A stretch of 64,000 bases of DNA from Solibaculum_A intestinale (GTDB lineage Bacteria; Bacillota; Clostridia; Oscillospirales; Acutalibacteraceae). The DNA lies in NCBI RefSeq assembly GCF_040096205.1, contig NZ_JBBMFD010000010.1:14005-78004 (forward strand). Direction: 5' to 3'. How positions within the stretch are numbered: position 1 is the first letter of the stretch; each line of letters opens with the position of its first letter. Under the pieces are notes generated by a model that saw only the letters and a program-made list of their open reading frames with translations, searched no databases and was not told the origin of the DNA. This document shows, one piece after another, positions 17,216 through 25,305 of the stretch. The position numbers and the translations under genes are program-made.

Positions 17216-18685
17216 GTGCCAAAACGCAGTAAGCTTGTCCTGGATTTTCCTCTGTTCTTTCAATTGATTGTCACCTTGCTTTCCGTGTATGTGCTTTTTG
17301 ATACAGGGAAATCCTTCGACGGGGTTGTTGCGCTGATTTTGGGCAACGTAGCGGTATCGCTTCTCCTGGTGGTGCTCCGGCAAAGACGGGTTTTCACCCT
17401 TTATTTCTGCTTTCTGCTGTTTCTGGCGCTGTTCCATTTCGGGCAGCTGGTGCTGTATGTGTTCGGCGCCCGTGTGGACACCTCCATCGCCTACGACCTC
17501 ATGGACCTTTACAGCAACTACGATCTGCAAAGGACGCTTCTGTTCTGCCTGGTGGCGTTCAATGTGATGAACCTGTCCGGAATGCTGCTGCTGCCGCGCA
17601 GGAGGAAAACCCCGCCCCCTGCGGCCGCCAAAAAGGAGGCCCAGGGCCTGAACGACCAGAAAGGGCGGATGGTCTACCAATTCGGCCTGGTGCTGTTCGT
17701 AGTCCTCTTCATTCCGGTTTTGATCTATGACATGCAGATGATCACCTCTGCATCGCAGGTGGGATATCTGGCCAAGTATACGACCAATACCGGCATCTTC
17801 GGCGATCTGGAAGCTTACTTTTCCGCGGCAGTTCTCTGCATGCTGGTGACGGCAAAAAGCCAGAACCGCCCCTGGAAAGGGGTTTATTACTATGCGCTGC
17901 TTCGCGCGCTTGTGCTGATGTTGCTGGTCGGCAACCGGGGCAATATGCTCATTACCGCCATTTTGTACATTTACGCAAAGCATTGGTTCATTAAGCCCTA
18001 TACCAGGAAGAACTGGCTTTCGGTTGGAGCCATCTGCATCGGTGTGGTGGTTTTGATGCCCTTTATCGCCTTTATCCGCGGGAAAGCCAGTGAACTGGGT
18101 TTCTGGGAATATTTGAGTACCAACAATCCGGTGACCCAATTTTTGTCCGAGTTCGGCTCCACGTTGGTTACGCCTATTTTGTCCTTTCAGTATGTGGACT
18201 CCTTTGGTTTTCTGGGAGGAAAATCGTTTTTGGGAGCCCTGGCGGTCCTGGTCCCCTTCTCCAGTGCTTTGTTTGGAGGAATCAAGCAGTTCATGTCTGT
18301 GGGGGTACTGCTGAATCCTTATGCGCCGGCGGTAGGAGCGCTGGGCGGTTCGGTTTTCGCGGAGCTTTATATCAATTTTGGATGGGCTTCCCTGGTACTG
18401 GCCGCCTTGTTTGGGCTGGGGGTAGCAAAAATTTCGCAGGCACTGGAAAATGGCGCCCGGGGGGATCATCCTTTCTTATCCGGCATGCTGCTGTATCTTT
18501 CTTACGGCGTCCTTCTATATGTAAGAGGGGATTTTCTGGACATTGTCCAGGCTGGCAAGCGGGTGCTCTATCTTTGCGTTGTGTTCTATCTGTTTAAGAA
18601 TCTGATGAGCAGAAGAGACCGAAGCCGTCTGCGCGGCGAGGAAGAGGAAGGGAGTGACGGCCTTGAGCCGAATCAGTCTGATTAG
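17216..18685 (+). CDS. wzy: O-antigen/capsule polymerase (Wzy-like)
   Basis: A 489-residue polytopic membrane protein with about 12 helices and a large central loop, typical of the O-antigen polymerase family, though Wzy proteins share little sequence. Landmarks are the arginine-containing segments LVGNRGNM and FIRGKASELGF, in the loops where Wzy enzymes have functional arginines. It would polymerise repeat units on the outer leaflet. It starts with GTG (17216) 12 bases after AGGAGG, a long spacing. The 3' end overlaps the next gene by 32 bases. Placed after all glycosyltransferases and before the flippase, as in Wzx/Wzy loci. Confidence 0.85.
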   Translation: MPKRSKLVLDFPLFFQLIVTLLSVYVLFDTGKSFDGVVALILGNVAVSLLLVVLRQRRVFTLYFCFLLFLALFHFGQLVLYVFGARVDTSIAYDLMDLYSNYDLQRTLLFCLVAFNVMNLSGMLLLPRRRKTPPPAAAKKEAQGLNDQKGRMVYQFGLVLFVVLFIPVLIYDMQMITSASQVGYLAKYTTNTGIFGDLEAYFSAAVLCMLVTAKSQNRPWKGVYYYALLRALVLMLLVGNRGNMLITAILYIYAKHWFIKPYTRKNWLSVGAICIGVVVLMPFIAFIRGKASELGFWEYLSTNNPVTQFLSEFGSTLVTPILSFQYVDSFGFLGGKSFLGALAVLVPFSSALFGGIKQFMSVGVLLNPYAPAVGALGGSVFAELYINFGWASLVLAALFGLGVAKISQALENGARGDHPFLSGMLLYLSYGVLLYVRGDFLDIVQAGKRVLYLCVVFYLFKNLMSRRDRSRLRGEEEEGSDGLEPNQSD

Positions 18686-19202
18686 AAACACCATCCGGAT
18701 GACTGGATGGAAGATCCGGTATGGAAAGCGGCTGTCGGGCAGCCTGATTCAGAATTTCGGGAAGCGTTCTTCCATCGAAATTCATAAAAACGGCCGGCTG
18801 ATGCTGGGCCGAGCCATCTTTTCCCGGTCAAATACGGTGATCGTAGTTGCCGGGAGCGGAACTTGTACCATTGGGAACAATGTCTATTTCAACAACAACT
18901 GCGCGGTGACGGCGATGGAAGAAATCGTGATTGAGGACCGCGTCACGATTGGGAATAACACGGTCATTGTGGACCACGACCATGATTACCGCAACCCGCA
19001 AGCGGGACACGTGGTTTGCAGTAAGGTCACAATTGGTGCAAACACCTGGATCGGTGCCAACTGCGTCATCCTCCGAGGATGCCGGATTGGACGCGACTGC
19101 GTCATTGCCGCCGGCTCGGTGGTCATGGGCAACATCCCGGATCACACCATCTATTATCAGAAACGAGAAACGGTGTGCAAGGCATATGAAAAGGAAGCAT
19201 GA
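18654..19202 (+). CDS. Hexapeptide-repeat sugar acetyltransferase
   Basis: A 182-residue left-handed beta-helix acyltransferase. Repeated [IV]-G-x-x-x units run from about residue 70 to 165 (IGNNVYFNNNCAVTA, IGNNTVIVDHDHDY, IGANTWIGANCVILRG, IGRDCVIAAGSVV). The HDHDY region carries the catalytic His of WcaF/maltose-acetyltransferase-type enzymes. Likely O-acetylates a sugar using acetyl-CoA in the cytoplasm. GTG at 18654 is the proposed start (AGGAAGGGA just upstream) and overlaps wzy; a TTG three codons on is the alternative. Confidence 0.85.
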   Translation: MTALSRISLIRNTIRMTGWKIRYGKRLSGSLIQNFGKRSSIEIHKNGRLMLGRAIFSRSNTVIVVAGSGTCTIGNNVYFNNNCAVTAMEEIVIEDRVTIGNNTVIVDHDHDYRNPQAGHVVCSKVTIGANTWIGANCVILRGCRIGRDCVIAAGSVVMGNIPDHTIYYQKRETVCKAYEKEA

Positions 19203-19250
19203 GAGAATGAGAAATGAATTTGGGCGCGCTAGAGGAGCGCGGGTGCGGCG

Positions 19251-20765
19251 ATGAACAGAACGAAAAAATTCGCATTAAACGCCACTTTCAGCGCCATACA
19301 GCAGGTGGTGGTCATGATCGTCGGGCTTATCACACCGAGGGTCATGCTGCAGTTTTACGGTTCGGAAATCAATGGCTTGGTGGCCTCCATCACACAGTTT
19401 ATTTCATACATATCCCTGATTGAGGCGGGCCTTTCCGGCGCCGCCGTCTATTCCCTGTACAAGCCTCTGGCGGAGCACGACGTGAAGGGCATCAACGGCG
19501 TCGTGTCGGCGGCAAAGCGGACCTATACCAGGCTTGGATACGTGTTCACCGGCCTGACTCTGGTACTCGCCGCCATTTACGCGAGCATAGTGACGGTACA
19601 AGGGCTGTCCATACAGGAAATATTCTTCCTCATCCTGGTGATGGGCGTATCCGGCGCTATGGAGTTTTTTACCATGGCAAAATACCGGGTGCTGTTCACC
19701 GCCGATCAAAAGCAATACATCCTCTCCATCTGCACCATGGTGGGTGTGGTTCTCAATATGGTACTGATCGTGCTATGCGCAGTTTTGCACCTGAACATCG
19801 TCTGGCTGAAGGTAATTGCCACCCTGTCGGTATTCGTGCGGTCGGCAATTCTGGCTGGGTACATGCGCAAGCGATACAAATACGTCAACTTTAAGGAAAA
19901 ACCCAATATGCGGGCGCTGGACAAGCGGTGGGACGCGCTTTACATGCAGATTCTCTGGAATCTGGAATCAGGCGCCCCGATCATTCTGGCGACCGTGTTT
20001 ACCAATATGGTCCAGGTGAGTATCTACTCGGTTTACAATCTGGTGATCTACGGCATCAATAATGTGGTCGCCATCTTTTTGTCCGGTCTCAGCGCCGCGT
20101 TCGGGGAAATCATCGTCATGGGCAACCGGGAGCAGCTTAAAAAGGTTTACAGCCAGCTTTTGTTTGCGTTTTACTCGATTCTCACCGTGCTGTACGCCGT
20201 AACGGGCGTGATGTATATGCCGTTTATGCGCAATTATGTGGCAAATCTCTCCGATTCTCAGCTGTATATTGTCCCAACACTCGCGCTGCTTTTCTTTATC
20301 AACGGGTTGCTGCACGCCGTTCAGACGCCCCAGGGCATGATGACCATCGCGGCGGGCATGTACCGGGAGACCCGCATTCAAAACAGCATTCAGGCGGGGA
20401 TTTTGGTATTCGGCGGTATTCTTCTGGCGCCTTTTCTGGGACTTCACGGAATTCTGCTGGCGGCCATTTCTGCAAATCTGTTCCGTCTGATTGACTATAT
20501 TATCTTTATCTCCAGAAAATTTGAAGGGATCGGAATGAAGGAAACGATTCTTCACGTCATCCGGGTAATGGTGCAGGTGGGGGTTGTATATGCGATCTTC
20601 TGGTTTGTTCCCCTGCCCAACAACGGATATCTGGAATGGGCGCTGAGCGCGCTCATTGTGCTGGCGGTTTCCGCCGCCATCGTCCTTCTCAGCGCCGTGA
20701 TTTTCAACCGTAAGGATTTAAAGAACCTGTTTACACGGCTCAAGCTGCTCGTCAGACGAGGATAA
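19251..20765 (+). CDS. wzx: Polysaccharide repeat-unit flippase (Wzx), first copy
   Basis: A 504-residue membrane protein with about 12-14 helices, beginning with the amphipathic KKFALNATFSAIQQVVVMIVG and then the PRVMLQFYGSEINGLVASI segment typical of clostridial Wzx/MOP flippases. It would move lipid-linked repeat units to the outer leaflet for Wzy. The ATG at 19251 has a GC-rich, modest Shine-Dalgarno (GGTGCGGCG). It closes the first block of the locus; a second, dissimilar flippase lies at 25306. Confidence 0.9.
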   Translation: MNRTKKFALNATFSAIQQVVVMIVGLITPRVMLQFYGSEINGLVASITQFISYISLIEAGLSGAAVYSLYKPLAEHDVKGINGVVSAAKRTYTRLGYVFTGLTLVLAAIYASIVTVQGLSIQEIFFLILVMGVSGAMEFFTMAKYRVLFTADQKQYILSICTMVGVVLNMVLIVLCAVLHLNIVWLKVIATLSVFVRSAILAGYMRKRYKYVNFKEKPNMRALDKRWDALYMQILWNLESGAPIILATVFTNMVQVSIYSVYNLVIYGINNVVAIFLSGLSAAFGEIIVMGNREQLKKVYSQLLFAFYSILTVLYAVTGVMYMPFMRNYVANLSDSQLYIVPTLALLFFINGLLHAVQTPQGMMTIAAGMYRETRIQNSIQAGILVFGGILLAPFLGLHGILLAAISANLFRLIDYIIFISRKFEGIGMKETILHVIRVMVQVGVVYAIFWFVPLPNNGYLEWALSALIVLAVSAAIVLLSAVIFNRKDLKNLFTRLKLLVRRG

Positions 20766-20828
20766 AAAACGGACGCTTCGTCTTGTTTTAGATCGGGCGA
20801 AGAAGCCGCCGACAACATAAAAAGACCG

Positions 20829-20846
20829 GACGCATTTGCGTCTTTT
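20829..20846 (+). terminator. Small hairpin with T-run before capE
   Basis: GACGC/GCGTC with a four-base loop followed by TTTT, 20 bases upstream of the capE start. A similar minimal hairpin (GACG CTT CGTC) lies near 20771. Stems are short, so only partial termination or an attenuator between the flippase and capE is plausible. Confidence 0.35.
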
Positions 20847-20865
20847 GAAAAACAAGGAGGGCTTT

Positions 20866-21924
20866 ATGAATCAAAATTCCATATTTAAAGACCGCACCCT
20901 GCTGATTACGGGCGGCACCGGTTCCTTCGGCAATGCGGTGCTCAATCGGTTCTTGACCACCGACATTGGAGAAATCCGCATTTTTTCCCGGGACGAGAAG
21001 AAGCAGGATGATATGCGTCATACCTACCAGTCCAGGTATCCCCAGTATTCCGACAAAATCAAGTTTTATATCGGCGACGTGCGTGACATCCAAAGTGTGA
21101 AAAACGCCATGCACGGGGTGGATTTCATTTTCCACGCCGCCGCTCTCAAGCAGGTACCTTCCTGCGAGTTCTTCCCCATTGAAGCGGTGAAAACCAATGT
21201 GTTCGGCACTGAGAACGTGCTGACCGCCGCCATTGAGGCGGGGGTGCGCAAGGTTATCTGTCTCTCCACCGACAAGGCCGCCTATCCGGTCAACGCCATG
21301 GGAACCTCCAAGGCGATGATGGAAAAGGTGTACATTGCCAAGTCCAGAACCATTCCTCAGGAAAAGACCCTGATCTGCGGAACCCGATACGGAAACGTCA
21401 TGTGCTCGCGGGGCTCGGTCATTCCCCTTTTCATCGAGCAAATCAAAAAGGGCCTGCCTCTCACGGTTACCGATCCGGCCATGACCCGCTACATCATGAG
21501 TCTGGAGGAAGCGGTGGAGCTGGTTTTGTATGCCTTCGAGCATGCCAACAGCGGGGATATTATGGTGCAAAAGGCCCCGGCCTGCACCATCGGGGACCTG
21601 GCCCAGGCGGTCAAGGAACTGTTCCATGCCGACAATGAGATTAAGGTCATCGGCATCCGCCACGGCGAAAAGATGTACGAAGCGCTTCTGACCAAAGAAG
21701 AGTGCGCCAACGCCGTGGACCTGGGGGATTTCTTCAAGGTGCCGGCAGACAAGCGGGATCTCAACTACGACAAATATTTCAACGAGGGCATCCACGGAAG
21801 CGGTATGAAGTATGAGGAATACACCTCCAGCAATACCAACCAGCTGAATGTGGAGCAGATTAAGGAGAAGCTGCTAAGTCTGAGCTATATCCAGAGAGAG
21901 CTGGCGGAATGGGAAGCGCGGTAA
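20866..21924 (+). CDS. capE: CapE-like UDP-GlcNAc 4,6-dehydratase/5-epimerase
   Basis: A 352-residue extended SDR enzyme: Rossmann TGGTGSFGNAVLNRFL (residues 15-30), AAALKQVP, and the family signature STDKAAYPVNAMGTSKAMMEK (shared with FlaA1, PseB and WbjB), then a C-terminal RHGEKMYE segment. It takes UDP-GlcNAc to the 4-keto-6-deoxy sugar with inversion at C5, the first step of UDP-L-FucNAc synthesis. ATG 20866 has AAGGAGG at five-base spacing. CapF and CapG follow in order, which fixes the assignment. Confidence 0.93.
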   Translation: MNQNSIFKDRTLLITGGTGSFGNAVLNRFLTTDIGEIRIFSRDEKKQDDMRHTYQSRYPQYSDKIKFYIGDVRDIQSVKNAMHGVDFIFHAAALKQVPSCEFFPIEAVKTNVFGTENVLTAAIEAGVRKVICLSTDKAAYPVNAMGTSKAMMEKVYIAKSRTIPQEKTLICGTRYGNVMCSRGSVIPLFIEQIKKGLPLTVTDPAMTRYIMSLEEAVELVLYAFEHANSGDIMVQKAPACTIGDLAQAVKELFHADNEIKVIGIRHGEKMYEALLTKEECANAVDLGDFFKVPADKRDLNYDKYFNEGIHGSGMKYEEYTSSNTNQLNVEQIKEKLLSLSYIQRELAEWEAR

Positions 21925-21981
21925 CCGGCTGCTGAGTGCAAGTGGTACCGTCCCGGCAAGGAAGAGAGGAACGAAGATAAG

Positions 21982-23121
21982 ATGAAGGTATTGATTACGG
22001 GCGCAAAAGGCTTTATTGGGAAAAACCTGATTGCTGAGCTCGAAAACATCCAGAGCGGGAAGAGCAGGCAAAGCAGCCTTTCCTCCCTCACCCTCTATGC
22101 ATACGACATGGACACCGATCCGCAGCTGTTAGACGGGTTCTGCGCGGACTGCGATTTTGTCTTTCACCTGGCCGGCGTCAACCGTCCCAAGGAGCAAAGC
22201 GAGTTCATGCAGGGGAATTTCGGATTTACCTCCGCCCTGCTCGACACGCTCAAGCGCCACAAAAACGCCTGTCCGGTGATGCTTGCCTCCTCTACCCAGG
22301 CTGCGCTTGACAATCCCTACGGCCATTCGAAGAAGGCCGGGGAGGACTTGCTGTTCGCCTATGGAAGGGAAACCGGCGCAAAACCGCTGGTGTACCGGTT
22401 TCCAAACGTGTTCGGCAAATGGTGCCGCCCCAATTACAACAGCGCCGTGGCCACCTTCTGCCACAACATTGCCCGCGGCCTGCCCATCACCGTCAACGAC
22501 CCCGCCGTCCAGATGACCCTGGTTTATATCGACGACGTGGTTTCGGAGCTCATCCACGCCTTGGAGGGAAAAGAAACCCGGGACGGGGATTTCTGCAAGG
22601 TGCCGGTGGAGCATTCCGTGAAGCTAGGGGAGATTGTGGACCTGCTTCATTCCTTTAGGGAAAGCCGGAAGACCAAAAGCGTCCCCAATATGGAAAACCC
22701 ATTTGAAAAGAAGCTGTATTCCACCTACTTAAGCTATCTGCCCGAAGATCAGTTTAGCTATCCGCTCAAGATGAACGTGGACGACCGGGGCTCTTTTACC
22801 GAAATCCTGCGCACGCCCGACCGGGGCCAGTTTTCCGTGAATATCTCCAAGCCCGGCATCACCAAGGGCAACCACTGGCACCATACGAAGAACGAGAAGT
22901 TTGTAGTGGTCAAAGGGGAAGGCCTGATCCGGTTTCGGAAAGTCGGCAGCGAGGAGATTGTGGAATACCGGGTGTCGGGGGACAAAATCGAGGTGGTGGA
23001 CATCCCCACCGGCTACACCCACAGCATCGTTAACGTGGGGGACACCGACCTGGTCACCTTCATGTGGTGCAACGAATGCTTCGATCCGGAGAAGCCGGAT
23101 ACGTATTTTCTGGAGGTATAG
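21982..23121 (+). CDS. capF: CapF-like bifunctional epimerase/reductase with cupin domain
   Basis: A 379-residue fusion. Residues 1-250 are an SDR domain (VLITGAKGFIGKN, FHLAGVNRP, and YGHSKKAGED with the active-site Tyr and Lys). Residues about 255-379 are a cupin with metal ligands in the GNHWHHTKNEKF region. In the CapEFG pathway the cupin domain carries out 3-epimerisation and the SDR domain NADPH-dependent reduction, giving UDP-L-PneNAc/TalNAc-type product. It lies 57 bases after capE; gap to capG is three bases. Length matches the family. Confidence 0.94.
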   Translation: MKVLITGAKGFIGKNLIAELENIQSGKSRQSSLSSLTLYAYDMDTDPQLLDGFCADCDFVFHLAGVNRPKEQSEFMQGNFGFTSALLDTLKRHKNACPVMLASSTQAALDNPYGHSKKAGEDLLFAYGRETGAKPLVYRFPNVFGKWCRPNYNSAVATFCHNIARGLPITVNDPAVQMTLVYIDDVVSELIHALEGKETRDGDFCKVPVEHSVKLGEIVDLLHSFRESRKTKSVPNMENPFEKKLYSTYLSYLPEDQFSYPLKMNVDDRGSFTEILRTPDRGQFSVNISKPGITKGNHWHHTKNEKFVVVKGEGLIRFRKVGSEEIVEYRVSGDKIEVVDIPTGYTHSIVNVGDTDLVTFMWCNECFDPEKPDTYFLEV

Positions 23122-23124
23122 GGC

Positions 23125-24252
23125 ATGTCCAAATTGAAGCTGATGACCATCATGGGGACCCGGCCGGAAATCATCCGGCTGAGCGCGGTGCTCAAATGCG
23201 CCGACCGGTACTTTGACCATATTATGGTGCATACCGGGCAGAACTGGGACTACACCCTCAACGAGATTTTCTTTCAGGATTTGGGGCTGCGCAAGCCGGA
23301 CTATTATCTAGACAGCGTGGGCAAGGACCTGGGCGAGACCATGGGAAACATCATCGCCAAGTCCTATGACGTGCTCAAAAAAGAACAGCCGGACGCGCTG
23401 CTGGTGCTGGGGGATACCAATTCCGCCCTATCCGCCATCAGCGCCAAGCGGTTGAAAATCCCGATTTTTCACATGGAGGCGGGCAACCGCTGCTGGGACT
23501 GGAATGTGCCTGAAATGGTCAACCGCACCATCGTCGACCACATTTCCGACATCAACCTTCCTTATACCGAACACAGCCGCCGCTATCTTCTAAACGAAGG
23601 GGTGGACGGCAAAACCATCTTTGTCACCGGCAGCCCTATGAGCGAGGTGCTGCGGGACCATGCGGCGAAGATCGCGCAGAGCGATGTGCTCGACCGGCTG
23701 GGGCTTACCCCCAAAGGCTATCTTCTTCTTTCTGCCCACCGGGAGGAGAACATCGACAACGAAGCGCATTTCATCAGCCTGATGACCTCCATCAACCACA
23801 TTGCCCAAACGTATCAGATGCCGGTCATCTATTCCACCCATCCCCGCAGCCGCAACATCATTGAAAAGCGGGGCTTTCGGTTCCATCCCCTGGTGCAGAG
23901 CATGCAGCCCTTCGGCTTTTTGGATTACAACAAGCTCCAGCAGAACGCCTACTGCGTGCTGTCCGACAGCGGGACCCTCAGCGAGGAAAGCGCCCTGCTG
24001 CATTTCCCCGCCGTGCTCATCCGTACCTCCACCGAACGTCCGGAGGTGCTCGACAAGGGCACCATTGTGGTTGGAGGCATCCAGGGGGAGGATGTGGAGC
24101 AGGCCATGAACCTGGCGGTTTCCATGTTTGAAAACGGGGAGGAGACGGTTTTGGCGGAGGACTACGCGGACACGAACGTGTCGGTAAAGGTGATCAAGAT
24201 CATCCAAAGCTATGCGAAAATCGTCAATCTCACCACTTGGAGAAAAGAATAA
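23125..24252 (+). CDS. capG: CapG-like UDP-N-acetylhexosamine 2-epimerase
   Basis: A 375-residue non-hydrolysing UDP-GlcNAc 2-epimerase family enzyme: MGTRPEIIRLSAVL at the N-terminus, HTGQNWDYTLNEIFF, VLGDTNSALSA, HMEAGNRCWDWNVPEMVNR, and SDSGTLSEESALL in the C-domain. It is the last step that yields UDP-L-FucNAc. GGAGG stands eight bases upstream of ATG 23125. With CapE and CapF the complete UDP-L-FucNAc route is present, so the polysaccharide very probably contains FucNAc. The strong hairpins right after the stop end this transcription block. Confidence 0.95.
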   Translation: MSKLKLMTIMGTRPEIIRLSAVLKCADRYFDHIMVHTGQNWDYTLNEIFFQDLGLRKPDYYLDSVGKDLGETMGNIIAKSYDVLKKEQPDALLVLGDTNSALSAISAKRLKIPIFHMEAGNRCWDWNVPEMVNRTIVDHISDINLPYTEHSRRYLLNEGVDGKTIFVTGSPMSEVLRDHAAKIAQSDVLDRLGLTPKGYLLLSAHREENIDNEAHFISLMTSINHIAQTYQMPVIYSTHPRSRNIIEKRGFRFHPLVQSMQPFGFLDYNKLQQNAYCVLSDSGTLSEESALLHFPAVLIRTSTERPEVLDKGTIVVGGIQGEDVEQAMNLAVSMFENGEETVLAEDYADTNVSVKVIKIIQSYAKIVNLTTWRKE

Positions 24253-24317
24253 GGCGGACTTTCGTCCGCCCTACTGGGTACCGGCCGGCCCGCCGCCTTG
24301 AGGGGGCCGGCCGTTTT
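24253..24317 (+). terminator. Double hairpin terminator after capG
   Basis: First hairpin GGCGGAC/GTCCGCC (24253-24270), then CGGCCGGCCC (24282-24291) pairing exactly with GGGCCGGCCG (24304-24313) followed by TTTT. It lies inside the convergent small gene 24271-24420. Confidence 0.75.
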
Positions 24318-24420
24318 CCCGGTTTTGGGCCAGCTTCGCGCAAAGGTGGATGAGAAACCGCACGGTGTCCTTTTCTGTGTTCGGATTCTCAAAATGAATG
24401 GACAGGGGCTGGTTTTTCAT
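24271..24420 (-). CDS. Small protein of unknown function, convergent to capG
   Basis: A 49-residue frame starting MKNQPLSIHFENPNTEKDT, followed by a hydrophobic/helical middle (VRFLIHLCAKLAQNREN) and a Gly/Pro-rich tail. AAAGGAGG sits nine bases before the ATG at 24418-24420, which is good evidence for translation. The sequence of the first 38 residues looks protein-like; the tail is encoded by the capG terminator hairpin. No family recognised. It could be a short regulatory or membrane-associated peptide, or a chance frame. Confidence 0.5.
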   Translation of the reverse strand: MKNQPLSIHFENPNTEKDTVRFLIHLCAKLAQNRENGRPPQGGGPAGTQ

Positions 24421-24612
24421 AGGTGCTCCCCTCCTTTGCCCCATATCTATTCGGACAAGCCTGCAAAATATGCAGCGCCATGAGCAAACTTAGGCGAACA
24501 ACATGCAAAAACGCCTCTCTGGAAACCAGTTATCGGGAGAAAAATACGCCTGTCCGCTTGGCACATTTGGACTGGGATTCTCTGCTGTTTTTCCAAAGAA
24601 GCGAGTTCCCAT

Positions 24613-24641
24613 TGACGAAGGGCCTTTCTTTGCCGTACAAT
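24613..24641 (+). promoter_or_regulatory. Promoter for the pglD-wzx2 block
   Basis: TTGACG, 17 bases, TACAAT (five matches each), about 40 bases before the acetyltransferase start and after the capG terminator. The end of the locus can therefore be transcribed separately. Confidence 0.65.
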
Positions 24642-24682
24642 AAAGTTTATGACATCTTATGAGACGGAAGGCGGATGATTGG

Positions 24683-25288
24683 ATGAACCAGGTTCTTATT
24701 CTCGGTGCCGGCGGCCATGCAAAAGTAGTGGCCGACCTTGTGGAGCTGGCCGGATACGCTGTCGCCGGGTTTCTGGACGACCATCCGGCGGGGCCCGACG
24801 TCTTCGGGAAACCGGTGCTTGGACCCATTGCGGATTGTTTGCGTTATCCGGAGCACGCTTTTGTCATCGGCATCGGCAGCAATCGGGTCCGCCGGGAGCT
24901 CGCCGCGCGCTATCCCCTTCGCTGGATTACCGCCGTGCATCCCAAGGCCGTGGTGGCCCGGGATGCGATGCTGGGCCCGGGCACGGTGGTGATGGCAAAC
25001 GCCGTCGTCAACCCCGGCGCGGCGGTGGGCGCTCACGCCATCGTCAACACCGGCGCCATCGTGGAACACGACAACGTCGTCGGGGATTTTGCCCATCTTT
25101 CGCCGGGCTGCGCGCTGGGCGGCACGGTTACGGTGGGCGCAGGGACCCATGTGGGCATCGGCGCCTGTGTGCGCAACAACGTCTGTATCGCACCCGACTG
25201 CGTGATCGGCGCGGGAGCCGTAGTGATAACGGATCTTAAGCAGCCGGGAACCTATGTGGGCTGCCCGGCGAAGCGGTTGAATAAATAA
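24683..25288 (+). CDS. PglD/NeuD-like sugar N-acetyltransferase
   Basis: A 201-residue two-domain enzyme. The N-terminal Rossmann-like part (VLILGAGGHAKVVADLVEL) binds the UDP-sugar. The C-terminal left-handed beta-helix (about 85-195) carries the EHDNVVGDFAHLSPG motif, whose first His is the catalytic base in PglD. It would transfer acetyl from acetyl-CoA to a 4-amino-6-deoxy sugar or, as in NeuD, to a hydroxyl. With the PglE-like aminotransferase at 7250 it forms two of three steps toward UDP-diNAc-bacillosamine. ATG 24683 is preceded by GGAAGGCGG; the upstream in-frame ATG 24659 lacks a site. Confidence 0.87.
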   Translation: MNQVLILGAGGHAKVVADLVELAGYAVAGFLDDHPAGPDVFGKPVLGPIADCLRYPEHAFVIGIGSNRVRRELAARYPLRWITAVHPKAVVARDAMLGPGTVVMANAVVNPGAAVGAHAIVNTGAIVEHDNVVGDFAHLSPGCALGGTVTVGAGTHVGIGACVRNNVCIAPDCVIGAGAVVITDLKQPGTYVGCPAKRLNK

Positions 25289-25305
25289 GGGAAAGAGGCG
25301 GACGT

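Noticed and set aside
17153..18469. A 438-codon minus-strand frame opposite wzy
   Set aside because: Same reason: low-complexity His/Gln-rich antisense translation, overlapping a clear polymerase gene.
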